The notes beneath the pieces are model-generated. The model had not been told where the DNA came from. It saw nothing but the letters and a program-made list of their open reading frames with translations, and did not search any database. Below are positions 18,936 through 29,682 of a stretch of DNA of 64,000 bases, piece by piece (positions within the stretch are counted from its first letter, which is position 1; every line of letters begins with the position of its first letter). The stretch comes from Vicingaceae bacterium. Lineage in GTDB: Bacteria; Bacteroidota; Bacteroidia; Flavobacteriales_E; Vicingaceae. The stretch lies in assembly GCA_028245195.1 (NCBI GenBank), contig JAOKCF010000007.1, forward strand, positions 38,801-102,800, given 5' to 3'. Made by a program: the position numbers and the translations under genes.

Positions 18936-20663
18936 ATGTACGATATCCTTCAATTAAACCAAAAAACGGTTGTAGAATTAAAAGAAATTGCAAAGCAATT
19001 AGAAGTTAAAAAGTTTCAAAAGCTAAAAAAGGAAGAATTGGTTTATCAGATTCTGGATCAGCAAGCGGTTAAACCAGAAGCTGTCGAAGCAACAGGTAAA
19101 GTGGATAAAAGTTCCGCAAAAAAGCCTCTAGCACCTAAAGCCAAAGTAGAAAGTTCTAACGCTAAGAAGACTGAAGCTATTAAACCCGTAGAATCTTCTA
19201 AAACTGCCGATCTGGAAGTAAAAACATCGGAAAATGAGTCAGAGGCTAAGAAAGAAGAGCCTAAAAAGGTGGCTTACCCTAAAAAAGCTCTTTCGGAAAG
19301 GAAGGTTAGACCAAGAATTGAAGCAGAGAAAAAAGCTAATTTGTTTTCAGAAACGAAGTCTGAAGAGGAAAAAACTGAGGTTAAAGTTACTGAGAATAAG
19401 GATATAACTAAGGCTAAAGAGTCCAATGTTAATCAAATAGAAAAAAAATATCATAACGATAATGCGAATGGCAAAGTTCCAAATTGGGATAATAATCAAA
19501 ATAAACCTTCACAGAATCAGAAACCAAAAAGGGGTGAGTACGACTTTGATGGTATAATTGACTCTGAAGGAGTTTTAGAAATGATGCCTGATGGTTATGG
19601 ATTTCTAAGATCTTCTGATTACAATTATTTAAACTCTCCTGATGACGTATATGTATCTGTTTCTCAGGTCAAACTATTTGGTCTTAAAACAGGTGATACA
19701 GTTAGGGGAACGGTTAGACCACCAAAGGAAGGAGAAAAGTATTTTCCTCTAATTAAACTGATAGAGATTAACGGTCGTGAGCCTAGTTTTGTTAGAGATC
19801 GAGTTCCTTTTGAGTATTTAACTCCTCTTTTTCCATCAGAGAAATTTAAACTGTCAGGTCACAAAGAGGAATCTTTGTCTACAAGGGTTATTGATTTATT
19901 TACTCCAATTGGAAAAGGTCAAAGAGGGTTAATTGTTGCACAGCCTAAAACGGGAAAAACAACCTTGTTGAAAGAAGTGGCAAATGCAATTGCTGCGAAT
20001 CACCCTGAAGTGTATTTGTTAATTTTATTGATTGATGAAAGACCGGAAGAGGTAACAGATATGTCACGTTCAGTAAATGCTGAGGTAATTGCCTCAACGT
20101 TTGACGAACCTGCAGAAAGACACGTGAAGGTTGCGAATATCGTTCTAGAAAAAGCAAAGCGAATGACTGAATGCGGTCATGATGTAGTCATATTACTCGA
20201 TTCTATTACTCGTTTAGCACGAGCGTACAATACCGTTTCTCCAGCATCTGGAAAAGTGCTTTCAGGTGGTGTAGACGCGAATGCTTTGCACAAGCCAAAA
20301 CGGTTTTTTGGAGCGGCAAGAAAAATTGAAAATGGAGGATCATTGACGATATTAGCTACTGCACTAACAGAGACTGGTTCTAAAATGGATGAGGTGATTT
20401 TTGAAGAATTTAAGGGAACTGGTAATATGGAACTTCAATTGGATCGTAAAATATCTAATAGAAGAATTTATCCTGCAATTGATATTATATCTTCTTCAAC
20501 AAGAAAAGAAGATTTATTAATGGGCAAAGCGGTAACTCAAAAAATGTGGGTGTTAAGAAATCACATAGCAGATATGAATCCTGTTGAAGCAATGGAATTC
20601 TTAAGAAGTCAAATGACCCGAACAAAGGACAATGATGAGTTCTTAGTTTCTATGAATAGTTAA
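18936..20663 (+). CDS. rho: Transcription termination factor Rho with extended N-terminal low-complexity insertion
   Basis: Rho core ([58 protein letters not shown]) preceded by a ~160 aa K/E/S-rich region. Confidence 0.96.
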   Translation: MYDILQLNQKTVVELKEIAKQLEVKKFQKLKKEELVYQILDQQAVKPEAVEATGKVDKSSAKKPLAPKAKVESSNAKKTEAIKPVESSKTADLEVKTSENESEAKKEEPKKVAYPKKALSERKVRPRIEAEKKANLFSETKSEEEKTEVKVTENKDITKAKESNVNQIEKKYHNDNANGKVPNWDNNQNKPSQNQKPKRGEYDFDGIIDSEGVLEMMPDGYGFLRSSDYNYLNSPDDVYVSVSQVKLFGLKTGDTVRGTVRPPKEGEKYFPLIKLIEINGREPSFVRDRVPFEYLTPLFPSEKFKLSGHKEESLSTRVIDLFTPIGKGQRGLIVAQPKTGKTTLLKEVANAIAANHPEVYLLILLIDERPEEVTDMSRSVNAEVIASTFDEPAERHVKVANIVLEKAKRMTECGHDVVILLDSITRLARAYNTVSPASGKVLSGGVDANALHKPKRFFGAARKIENGGSLTILATALTETGSKMDEVIFEEFKGTGNMELQLDRKISNRRIYPAIDIISSSTRKEDLLMGKAVTQKMWVLRNHIADMNPVEAMEFLRSQMTRTKDNDEFLVSMNS

Positions 20664-20666
20664 TTC

Positions 20667-21167
20667 ATGAAAACTCATTTCTCTATAGTTGTTTGTATGC
20701 TGGTTGTTTCTTTGTCATTGCGAATGCTAATTTTTATTCAGCATTGGCAATTTACTAAGTGGGAATACATCTATTTTTTTGGTAATCCATTTGTCATGAT
20801 GACAGGAGTATTTATGGGTATTCGGTTATTTAAGCAATTAAGTGTTTCCAAAACATCATTTATTGCTGATCTTAAGTCTGGTATAAAAGTCGCAGGGATG
20901 TACTCAGTACTAATGGCATTATTTGCTTATTTGTACTATAGCTATATAGATAGTGAGTATTTAATAACTAAATTAAATTCCCAAATCCAAACTGCAATTG
21001 AAAATGGTGCGACAGAAAGTAACGTAATAAAGCATCAAGAAAATGGAGAGTTTTTCCTTTCTGCCTACTTTATGAGCACAGTGACCCTAGTTGGTTTCAT
21101 TATATTGGGGACCTTTTATTCCTCTCTAATTACTTTTTTCGTTCGAAAAATTAGAAACGAAGTTTAA
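20667..21167 (+). CDS. DUF4199-like membrane protein
   Basis: 166 aa, four predicted TMs, GNPFVMMTGVFMGIRLFK and ITFFVRK tail. Confidence 0.6.
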   Translation: MKTHFSIVVCMLVVSLSLRMLIFIQHWQFTKWEYIYFFGNPFVMMTGVFMGIRLFKQLSVSKTSFIADLKSGIKVAGMYSVLMALFAYLYYSYIDSEYLITKLNSQIQTAIENGATESNVIKHQENGEFFLSAYFMSTVTLVGFIILGTFYSSLITFFVRKIRNEV

Positions 21168-22513
21168 ATCAATTCTTGAGCAAAATCGTTCAAGTTCAAC
21201 CCATCAAAATTTCCTGAGGTCATCAATAGTACTACGGAGTTGTCAAGATTCTGAGATTTTAAATAGTTGGTAACTAACTTCGCATCGTCATAAACAGTGA
21301 CCTTTGATGGAAGAAATGCTTTTTCCACATCTTGCTTGGTGATGGTTTCTAGCCCTTTGTGCTGAATCGTTTTAGGGTTAAAGAAAACAATCGCTTCATC
21401 TGTTGCGCTCATGCAACCAGAATATTCCTTAAGAAAGGTTTTGTTTAGACTACTAAAAGTATGGAGCTCCATGCAGGCAATCACTTTTTTATTGGCATAT
21501 TGTTTTTTTGCTGCGGCACTTGTTGCTTTTAGTTTAGATGGAGAGTGTGCAAAATCTTTATATATTACAGTTCGTTGACTCCTAGCAATCTCTTCTAGCC
21601 GTTTTGCAGCACCACTAAAGCTTTGGATGGCATTAAAAAAGTCTCTCTCGTCTATACCCAATTCAAGGCAAACGTTTAAAGCTGCCATTATATTTTGAAG
21701 GTTATGCTCTCCGAATATCTTTAAGGGTAACCACCCATAGTTAGTGCCAATAATCGTGATTCCGTTTTCAATTCTATGAGTGGGCGTTGTATAGGGTTTA
21801 AGTTGTATTGAAGTTGGCTTTTCTGCAATTTTTCTTAATTCGTCATCTTGGTTAAAATAAGTAAGTAGACCGTTTGGTTCGATAGTTTCCGCAAAGAGGT
21901 GAAACTGTTCAACATAATTTTCAAAGGTTGGAAATACGTTAATGTGATCCCAAGCTACTCCACTTAAAACTGCAATGTGTGGTTTATACCATAAAAACTT
22001 AGGTCTTCTGTCGATAGGAGAGGAGAGGTATTCATCTCCTTCGATGACCATTATTGGTGCATCAGAAAAACTAACCATGGTTTCAAATCCTTCTAATTGA
22101 GCACCCACGAGATAATCAAATGCTATATCTTGAATTTGAAGTACATGTAAAATCATAGAAGTAATAGAAGTTTTTCCATGACTACCTCCAATTACTATTC
22201 TCTTTTTATCTTTGGCTTGTTCGTATACATACTCGGGGTAAGAATATATTTTAAGACCCAACTCTTGAGCCTTTAATAGTTCAGTATTGTCTTTTTTAGC
22301 ATGCATTCCTAAAATAATAACGTCTAAATCCGAGATGATTAGTGAAGGGTTCCAGCCTTCATTAATTGGCAACAATCCATACTTTTTGAGTCTTCCTTTC
22401 GAAGGTTCAAAAATTTCATCGTCAGAACCACTAACGATAAACCCTTTTTTGTGCAATGCTATTGCCATGTTGTGCATGGCACTTCCTCCTATAGCTATAA
22501 AGTGAACTTTCAT
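21164..22513 (-). CDS. mpl: Mur ligase family protein (Mpl-like UDP-MurNAc:peptide ligase)
   Basis: VHFIAIGGSAMHNMAIALHKKGFIVSGSDDEIFEPS, VIGGSHGKTSITSMI, KDFAHSPSKLKAT. Confidence 0.8.
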   Translation of the reverse strand: MKVHFIAIGGSAMHNMAIALHKKGFIVSGSDDEIFEPSKGRLKKYGLLPINEGWNPSLIISDLDVIILGMHAKKDNTELLKAQELGLKIYSYPEYVYEQAKDKKRIVIGGSHGKTSITSMILHVLQIQDIAFDYLVGAQLEGFETMVSFSDAPIMVIEGDEYLSSPIDRRPKFLWYKPHIAVLSGVAWDHINVFPTFENYVEQFHLFAETIEPNGLLTYFNQDDELRKIAEKPTSIQLKPYTTPTHRIENGITIIGTNYGWLPLKIFGEHNLQNIMAALNVCLELGIDERDFFNAIQSFSGAAKRLEEIARSQRTVIYKDFAHSPSKLKATSAAAKKQYANKKVIACMELHTFSSLNKTFLKEYSGCMSATDEAIVFFNPKTIQHKGLETITKQDVEKAFLPSKVTVYDDAKLVTNYLKSQNLDNSVVLLMTSGNFDGLNLNDFAQELI

Positions 22514-22580
22514 ACCTCTAAAATAGTTCTGAAATTTAAAAGGTAGTTCAGTTTGTACGATAGTTATTAACCGCGACTAT

Positions 22581-22890
22581 TTAATACTTAAAGGTTACCC
22601 TGAAAAGTTCTAGGTCATTTATTTCTAATCGACAGTAAATATATTCGTTCCATTCGGTCATGCCCTTTCGATTTGTAACGCTGGCAGTTTCTATAAAAAA
22701 ACTTCTTGATAAATTAAGAATTTCGTGATTCGTTTCTTTGTAAAGCTCTTTTATCTTTTCAATACAGCAGTTGTTCTCTATTTTAAGCTCTATATTTCTA
22801 CGTTTCTACGTTTCTACGTTTTGTTTCTACCAAATCAAAGTTCATATTTATAAAAGCAGCACCATTGGCATTAATTTCTAGTTAGTTCTG
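22581..22890 (-). pseudogene. Remnant of an unidentified ~100 aa protein, frame broken by an 8-bp tandem repeat
   Basis: Collapsing the 8-bp repeat to one unit restores LEINANGAAFINMNFDLVETKRNIELKIENNCCIEKIKELYKETNHEILNLSRSFFIETASVTNRKGMTEWNEYIYCRLEINDLELFRVTFKY*. Absent from the ORF track. Confidence 0.6.
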
Positions 22891-22938
22891 TAGTGCATCA
22901 CTCGAACAAATTATTACTTTAGGGTAAAATTATACGAT

Positions 22939-23691
22939 TTGAAAAAATGTCCTAACTGCAATGAAACGATTTCCAGGACTTTTATGTTTTGTCCTGCTTG
23001 TGGCCAATAAGTGCAACTATATCAATGTGTAGCGAGTTTATTGACTCATTTTTTAAACGACTATTTTACATTTAATTCGAAAATAATTAGGAGCGTATTG
23101 CCGCTAATTTCTAAACCGGCATTTTTAACTAAAGAGTATTTGAGCGGTAGAAGAGTTCAATATATTGCTCCTTTCTGCCTATTCCTCTTTTTAAGTTTAA
23201 TATTTTTCCTTTTAACAAGCTGGTCTAATTTAAGTTATGTTAAGATGAGTGCGGAAGTAAATGGATTTAATGATGCTTTTTGGAATCGTTTTTTTGATTC
23301 ATGGCTTCCAAAACTGTTTTTCTTTTTATTGCCGCTTTTTGCCTTGATCATTGCTTGGCTCTATCGAAGACAGAAAAAAGGAATGATGCCTCACTTTTTG
23401 TTTGCATTACACTTTCATTCTTCCTTGTTTTTTATGGGAATCATATATGCCGCAGTAAGTTATGTTTTTAGAAAACTAGAATTGGTCATAGTTAATGAAG
23501 TATTCCTAGGGCTTTGTGGTCTTTATTTGGCGTTTTATTTATGGAAAAGTCTGCGAAGGATGTATTCAGAATCTAGGTTGAAGACAAGTTGGAAGTTTAT
23601 TGTGCTAGTCGTGTTATATGCAATCTTAATCGTTGTATCTGCCTTTGTTTTATTACTGTTTAGCTATACATTATTAACTTCGTGGACTTAA
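22939..23691 (+). pseudogene. DUF3667-like protein interrupted by an in-frame TAA (ORF-track part: 23011..23691)
   Basis: TTG start then LKKCPNCNETISRTFMFCPACGQ, TAA at 23008-23010, continuing in the same frame as VQLYQCVASLLTHFLNDYFTFNSKIIRSVLPLISKPAFLTKEYLSGRRVQYIAPF, matching the usual DUF3667 layout of zinc ribbon then KEYLxGKRVxYxxPF. Confidence 0.75.
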
Positions 23692-23701
23692 ATAGAAGTG
23701 C

Positions 23702-24907
23702 ATGAGAATAGGTATTATAAGAGAAGGTAAAACACCACCAGACAAACGTGTTCCATTTACGCCTCAACAATGTAAATTCATTGTTGATACCTACCCTGAA
23801 GTAGAGCTATTTATTGAGAAAAGCCCTATTAGAGCTTTCAGTGATTCTCAATATGAAGTCTTAGGTTTAAATATGGTGGACGACTTGTCACATGTAGATG
23901 TGATTTTCGGGGTGAAAGAGATAAATATTGTAGACTTAATTCCAAATAAAACGCATTTATTTTTCTCTCATACCATTAAAGAGCAGCCATATAATCGAGC
24001 TTTGTTACAAGCTGGAATTGATAAAAATGTGCAGCTAGTAGACTATGAGGTTTTAACAGAGCCTGACGGGAGAAGGTTAGTCGGTTTTGGTAGATATGCC
24101 GGAATTGTGGGCACGTACAATGCCTTTATTGCATTCGGTGTTCGAACTGGGAGGTATACTTTAAAGCCTGCCAATGAATGCGAGGACAGAAAAGAACTGG
24201 AAAGTGAATTGGCTAATATTAACGTGCCAAACAATTATAAAATTGCGTTAACAGGGTTGGGCCGGGTTGCTGGTGGAGCTATTGAGCTATTGCAGAAAAT
24301 GGGTATCAAACAAGTAGATACAAATTCCTTTTTAGCGGGAAAATTTAGTGAACCTGTTTTTACACAACTTTCTGTAGAAGATTATTTTAAGAAGAAAGAT
24401 GGGGGAGCTTTTGAACGAAATGATGCCTATAAAAACGCCGGAGAGTTTGATTCAGATTTTGTCAAATATGCAAAAGTGGCAAATATGTATATTCCTTGTC
24501 ATTTTTGGGATGCTGAGGGTCCATTTATTTTCTCAAAAGAAGATTTAGCTTCACCTGAATTTAACATAGAAGTAATTGCAGACATCAGTTGTGACATTGC
24601 AGGTCCTATTCCTTCTACCATTCGTCCATCAACTGTTGCTAAGCCAATATACGAGGTGAATAAAAAAACATTACAAGAAGTTAAGTTGAGTAGTAAAGAC
24701 AGCATCACAGTTATGGCGGTAGATAATTTGCCATGTGAATTGCCAAAAGATGCTTCGGAAGACTTTGGAGGAGAGTTGATTAATAGTATTCTTCCAGCTC
24801 TACTAGGAGACGACCAAGATTCCATTATAGATAGAGCAACCATTGCAAAAAATGGTGATTTGAATTCGCATTTTGAATATTTGAGAGCTTACCTAGAAGG
24901 GGAGTAG
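23702..24907 (+). CDS. NAD(P)-dependent oxidoreductase, alanine/saccharopine dehydrogenase N-terminal type
   Basis: MRIGIIREGKTPPDKRVPFTPQQ, IALTGLGRVAGGAIELLQKMGI. Confidence 0.75.
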   Translation: MRIGIIREGKTPPDKRVPFTPQQCKFIVDTYPEVELFIEKSPIRAFSDSQYEVLGLNMVDDLSHVDVIFGVKEINIVDLIPNKTHLFFSHTIKEQPYNRALLQAGIDKNVQLVDYEVLTEPDGRRLVGFGRYAGIVGTYNAFIAFGVRTGRYTLKPANECEDRKELESELANINVPNNYKIALTGLGRVAGGAIELLQKMGIKQVDTNSFLAGKFSEPVFTQLSVEDYFKKKDGGAFERNDAYKNAGEFDSDFVKYAKVANMYIPCHFWDAEGPFIFSKEDLASPEFNIEVIADISCDIAGPIPSTIRPSTVAKPIYEVNKKTLQEVKLSSKDSITVMAVDNLPCELPKDASEDFGGELINSILPALLGDDQDSIIDRATIAKNGDLNSHFEYLRAYLEGE

Positions 24908-24982
24908 AAATGAATGTACATCCCGTTTATTAACTATTTATGGGCACTCTGAACTTGTTTGATTTAATAAGTAAACAGAAAC

Positions 24983-25016
24983 AAAAAAGGTGCTCTTTTA
25001 AAGAGCACCTTTTTTT
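24983..25016. terminator. Bidirectional intrinsic terminator
   Basis: aaaaaaGGTGCTCTTttaAAGAGCACCttttttt: perfect 9-bp stem with A/T tracts on both sides, between convergent genes. Confidence 0.92.
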
Positions 25017-25036
25017 ATGATACTCTCATTTGGTAA

Positions 25037-25564
25037 TTATTGTCCCAATACTTTGGCATCAATTAGAAATACTGCATTAATGTTTAATTCATGGTCTTGT
25101 CCAATTGCTTGGTCAGTAGTAGTGGCAATCCTTATCGAGAATTTTTCAGCAGTAATGTAATCTTTAATGTTTACATCTGTGGTAGTCAAATTTAATGTAG
25201 TTATTCCGTCAGCGACATCTGGATTTGAGCCCAGAGCTACTTCAGATAACCCATCTGAATTAATAAACACTTCAATCGATTTAAAAAAGTTAAAATTGCT
25301 ATCTGCTGGAGTTACTATGGTTAAAGACATTGATTGTAGCTTAATTTCATCAATCGATGCGGCACTTGTTTCTTTGTCTGCGAAAGTCGCCTGAGAATTG
25401 GTTGGGATGTCTGGTGTTGACAAACTAACAGGTATGTTAATTATGGTGTTGGTAGGAATTGTTACTTGATTGTTAAAACTCATTGTAAACTGAGTTAATT
25501 TATCCACTTCCTTACATCCGCTAAAGCCTACTAAAAGAAAGGCTATTATTATTCTATTTCTCAT
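25037..25564 (-). CDS. Putative lipoprotein of unknown function
   Basis: Probable start MRNRIIIAFLLVGFSGCKEV (lipobox); the ORF track begins further upstream at 25645. Confidence 0.6.
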   Translation of the reverse strand: MRNRIIIAFLLVGFSGCKEVDKLTQFTMSFNNQVTIPTNTIINIPVSLSTPDIPTNSQATFADKETSAASIDEIKLQSMSLTIVTPADSNFNFFKSIEVFINSDGLSEVALGSNPDVADGITTLNLTTTDVNIKDYITAEKFSIRIATTTDQAIGQDHELNINAVFLIDAKVLGQ

Positions 25565-27743
25565 CATTTTCCGTTTGTGTATTAAAATTGACTTGAGTAT
25601 TTGTGTTCCAAAGCACAAAGCTCCATACATCAGCCCACTCTTCAATTACTTTTTCGGTTGGTTTTCCTGCGCCGTGGCCAGCATTTACATCTACTCTCAC
25701 CAAAACCGGGTTATCGCCTTCATGTTTCGCTTGTAACTCAGAAATAAACTTCATGCTATGAGCAGGAACAACCCGATCATCATGATCACCTGTTAAGACC
25801 ATAGTTGCAGGGTATTTCGTGTCTTTTTTAACGTTGTGCAAAGGAGAATAGGAAAGTAAATTTTTAAAGTTTTCTTCGTCTGCATCACTTCTCCCATACT
25901 CTCCTGCCCATGCCCAACCAATTGTAAACTTGTGGTAGCGCATCATGTCTAATACTCCAACTCCCGGTATTGAAACTTTCATTAGATCTGGACGCTGAGT
26001 CATAACTGCACCTGCTAATAAACCTCCATTTGATCTACCATGTATGGCCAACTTTTCAGAACTAGTATACTTTGCCGCTATTAAATACTCTGCTGCTGAA
26101 ATAAAATCGTCAAATACATTTTGCTTGTTCAGTCTCCAACCTGCCGTGTGCCAGTCTTCTCCAAATTCACTACCGCCTCGTAAATTGGCAACAGCGTAAA
26201 TGCCACCTTGCTCTAAAAATACCGTATTAATAGCTGAAAACCTTGGCGTAATGCTAATGTTAAACCCACCATAACCATATAAAAAGGTTGGGTTTCTTCC
26301 GTCTAATTTTGTTCCTTTCTTATACGTTATAAACATTGGTATTTTGGTTCCGTCTTTGGAAGGATAAAGTACCTGTTCTGTTTCATATTCACTTCCGTTG
26401 AAAGCTGTTTTCGGTTTAAAGAATAACTCACTTTTATTTTCCTCCAAATCGTACTTATATATTTCTGTTGGAGTAGTGAAAGAGGTGTACGAATAAAAAG
26501 CGGTGCTTTCGTCTTTGTCACCATTAAAGCTTGCAATTCCTAGTCCTGGTAATTCTATATCATACAAATAGTTGGCTATGGAATCGTAGACTTCCAATTT
26601 GGTTTTGACATTTTTCATGTAGTTGGCAATCATTTTTTCGCCTGCTAATGATACACCCCTCAGAACGTAGTCTTTTTCTGGTATAAAATCTACCCAATTC
26701 TCTTGACTTGGATTTTTAATGTCTACCAAACAAATTCGATTATTGGGTGCGTTATAATTTGTATTAACTAAAAACTTACCATTACCGAGGTGGTCTAAAA
26801 TATAATTGTCTGTTTCGTAGTTGTCAACTAAGGTAACGAAGTCATCATCATTGCCCAGATTTTTTACCATTAAGGAGTTTCCATTAGTAGACTCTGAAGT
26901 AGATATGTACAAGTATGCTTCATCGTCTGTAATCCCTGCTCCTGCATTTCGTTGAGGATGTTGCTTGTCTTCATAAACCAACTGGTCTTCTTTTTGAGAA
27001 CTACCCAATGTGTGATAATAAATTTTATGAAATTCATTTTTTCCTGAATAGTCTGAACCTTCAGTAGGTGGATCATATGAACTATAGTAGAAACCATTTT
27101 TATACCAAGAAATACCACTAAATTTTACCCAGTTTACGATGTCTTTGAGTAAAGTTTTTGTTTCTAAATCCATTACTTGTATTTCTACCCAATCTGAGCC
27201 TGCTTTGGAAATTCCGTAAGCCATGTGCCTATTGTCTTTAGAGAACCCCATTCCATTAAGTGAGGTTGTTCCTTCTTCAGACATGGTATTGGGATCCAAC
27301 AATACTTGTTGTTCTCCATCCAGACCTTTTTGAATATATAAGACACTTTGATTTTGAATACCATCGTTTTTATACATGAAGTAGTTGTCTCCTTTTTTAA
27401 AGGGAGCACTAGCCTTTTCGTAATTCCAAAGTTCAGTTAATCGCGCTTCAATGTCTTCCCTAAAGGGAATTTGTTTCAAATAGTCAAAAGTTACTTCATT
27501 TTGCGCCTTTACCCAAGCTCCGGTTTCTTCTGATGTATCATTTTCAAGCCACCTGTATGGATCGGAAATCCGAGTTCCAAAATAATCCTCTACGATTGTA
27601 TCTTTTCTTACTTCAGGATAGTCATTTAGGGTAATTTCTTCTCGAGGTGTATTTTCTAACGCGCTATCTTTTTCGGTTGAATGTTTTTCATTACATGCAG
27701 ACAGAGCAATGGTTACAGCAAATAGAAAGGTGAATTTATTCAT
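25554..27743 (-). CDS. Prolyl oligopeptidase family serine peptidase (S9A), lipoprotein
   Basis: YPEVRKDTIVEDYFGTRISDPYRWLEND; GRSNGGLLAGAVMTQRPDL nucleophile region; probable start MNKFTFLFAVTIALSACNE at 27743 (ORF track starts at 27833). Confidence 0.92.
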   Translation of the reverse strand: MNKFTFLFAVTIALSACNEKHSTEKDSALENTPREEITLNDYPEVRKDTIVEDYFGTRISDPYRWLENDTSEETGAWVKAQNEVTFDYLKQIPFREDIEARLTELWNYEKASAPFKKGDNYFMYKNDGIQNQSVLYIQKGLDGEQQVLLDPNTMSEEGTTSLNGMGFSKDNRHMAYGISKAGSDWVEIQVMDLETKTLLKDIVNWVKFSGISWYKNGFYYSSYDPPTEGSDYSGKNEFHKIYYHTLGSSQKEDQLVYEDKQHPQRNAGAGITDDEAYLYISTSESTNGNSLMVKNLGNDDDFVTLVDNYETDNYILDHLGNGKFLVNTNYNAPNNRICLVDIKNPSQENWVDFIPEKDYVLRGVSLAGEKMIANYMKNVKTKLEVYDSIANYLYDIELPGLGIASFNGDKDESTAFYSYTSFTTPTEIYKYDLEENKSELFFKPKTAFNGSEYETEQVLYPSKDGTKIPMFITYKKGTKLDGRNPTFLYGYGGFNISITPRFSAINTVFLEQGGIYAVANLRGGSEFGEDWHTAGWRLNKQNVFDDFISAAEYLIAAKYTSSEKLAIHGRSNGGLLAGAVMTQRPDLMKVSIPGVGVLDMMRYHKFTIGWAWAGEYGRSDADEENFKNLLSYSPLHNVKKDTKYPATMVLTGDHDDRVVPAHSMKFISELQAKHEGDNPVLVRVDVNAGHGAGKPTEKVIEEWADVWSFVLWNTNTQVNFNTQTENDEK

Positions 27744-27856
27744 ACAAATATTGTTTTGTGCTAAACTTACGGCTTTTTGTATAAATTTTTTTTCTTGTCG
27801 ATTGTTATTAAGATGTTTAATCAATCCAGTCATTCTATTACCTTTGATTAAAAGAA

Positions 27857-29671
27857 ATGACGATGAAGGAATTAGTCTATTGTATATTTTTTATAGGACT
27901 TTTAGCATGCGGAGGTCAACAAGAAAAGGTTACTAACTCAATAGCCGAAGGTCAAGACTTTGAAAAGTTTAAATCTGAATTTATTGATTCCATGTGGAAC
28001 ATGAATCCAATTTCTGCTTCCTTTCAAGGCATGCACGATTTCGATGAAAAATTACCCATTCCAAATGAAGCGCGATCTCAATCTGAATTGAATTTTGCAG
28101 AGGTTTGGCTAAATAAATTAGGTGCTTTCGATTACAGCCAACTAACTGATTATGATAAAATTGACTACCACTTAATCGAAGATGATTTGAAGAACACCTT
28201 TTTTTATTTAAACGATTTCAAAAGTGGGGAATGGAACCCTTCTTCTTATAATCTTGGAGGGATATTTTTTCAAGTAATTAACTTTCAAAAACACTCCATT
28301 GAAAAAAGACTTGAAGACCTTAGTGAAAAGTTAAATCATGTTGAAGCATATTATGCACAAGCTAAAATTAATATTAATCGACCAACAGAGGTTCACACTA
28401 ATTTAGCAATACAACAACTAGATGGTTCAAAAACAATATTTAACAAAACGTTGCTAGACTCCTTAAATGCTTCCTCAAAAGACGAAAAGTTCAAACAGGC
28501 GTTTACAGATAAGGTGGATAAAGCCATTGTTGCAATTGACGATTACAAAAATTTTCTACAAGTAAATTACATCAACAAATTAGCCGATTCTGCTACTTTT
28601 ATAAGCTTTAGAATTGGGAAAGACTTATACAGCAAAAAGTTTGATGCTGAAATTCAATCTGCATATTCGGCGAATGAGGTATTTGAAGCTGCTGTTGAAG
28701 AGAAAGGTGATTTACATGAAAAAATGTTTCGCTTATCGGACATGCTTTGGGAAAAGTATTTTGGAGACGTAGAGAAACCAGGTGGGCGTTTTGACCAAAT
28801 TCAAATGGTGATTAACGAAGTTGCGAAATCGCATGTCCATAGGGATTCATTTATGACATCAATTCGTCAGCAAATTCCTGAATTAGTCGCTTTTGTGAAT
28901 GAGAATGATTTGATTACGTTAGATACTAAAAAGCCACTGGTTGTTCGAGAAACACCGGAATACATGAGGGGGTTTACAGGTGCCTCTATTTCAACTCCAG
29001 GTCCATACGATGCTGATGCAGAAACCTATTACAATGTGACTCCACTGGACCACTATAATCCTGAGGAGGCGGAGAGTTACTTAAAGGAATACAACAACTA
29101 CACGTTTCAAATTTTAAATATTCATGAGGCTATTCCAGGGCACTATACACAATTAGTGTTTAGTAATCAATCTCATAGCTTGATTAAAAGTATTATGGGC
29201 AATGGAGCAATGATTGAAGGATGGGCTGTATATGCTGAAAGAATGATGTTAGAAGCTGGTTACGGCGGAGACCAGTTGGAAATGGGACTGATGTACTATA
29301 AGTGGAACTTGAGAACAGTTTGTAATACCATTTTGGATTACGGTATACAGATGTTAGACTATACCGAAGCTGATGCCATGCAATTATTAATGAGAGAGGC
29401 GTTTCAAGAAAAATCGGAGGCCGAAGGAAAATGGCGAAGAGCCAGATTATCTCAGGTACAATTGTGCAGTTATTTCAGCGGTTATTACGAAATCATGCAA
29501 CTTCGGGAAGAATTACAGGAAAAAATGAGTGAGGAATTTGACTTAAAAAAGTTTCACGAAGAATTTTTAAGTTATGGAAGTGCTCCGGTGAAATACATTA
29601 GAAAATTGATGTTGAGAAAGTTAGAGCTGAGCAGAAATCAATTACAGATAGTTCTGCAGCCTTTACCATAA
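27857..29671 (+). CDS. DUF885-family putative metallopeptidase, lipoprotein
   Basis: EAIPGHYTQLV (HxxxH-like) and GWAVYAERMMLEAGY motifs; N-terminal lipobox FIGLLACG. Confidence 0.85.
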   Translation: MTMKELVYCIFFIGLLACGGQQEKVTNSIAEGQDFEKFKSEFIDSMWNMNPISASFQGMHDFDEKLPIPNEARSQSELNFAEVWLNKLGAFDYSQLTDYDKIDYHLIEDDLKNTFFYLNDFKSGEWNPSSYNLGGIFFQVINFQKHSIEKRLEDLSEKLNHVEAYYAQAKININRPTEVHTNLAIQQLDGSKTIFNKTLLDSLNASSKDEKFKQAFTDKVDKAIVAIDDYKNFLQVNYINKLADSATFISFRIGKDLYSKKFDAEIQSAYSANEVFEAAVEEKGDLHEKMFRLSDMLWEKYFGDVEKPGGRFDQIQMVINEVAKSHVHRDSFMTSIRQQIPELVAFVNENDLITLDTKKPLVVRETPEYMRGFTGASISTPGPYDADAETYYNVTPLDHYNPEEAESYLKEYNNYTFQILNIHEAIPGHYTQLVFSNQSHSLIKSIMGNGAMIEGWAVYAERMMLEAGYGGDQLEMGLMYYKWNLRTVCNTILDYGIQMLDYTEADAMQLLMREAFQEKSEAEGKWRRARLSQVQLCSYFSGYYEIMQLREELQEKMSEEFDLKKFHEEFLSYGSAPVKYIRKLMLRKLELSRNQLQIVLQPLP

Positions 29672-29682
29672 TAGGTTTAGTA

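Noticed and set aside
22801-22830. Repeated cgtttcta units as a CRISPR or minisatellite
   Set aside because: Only three 8-bp units with no spacers; better explained as a slippage repeat inside a pseudogene.
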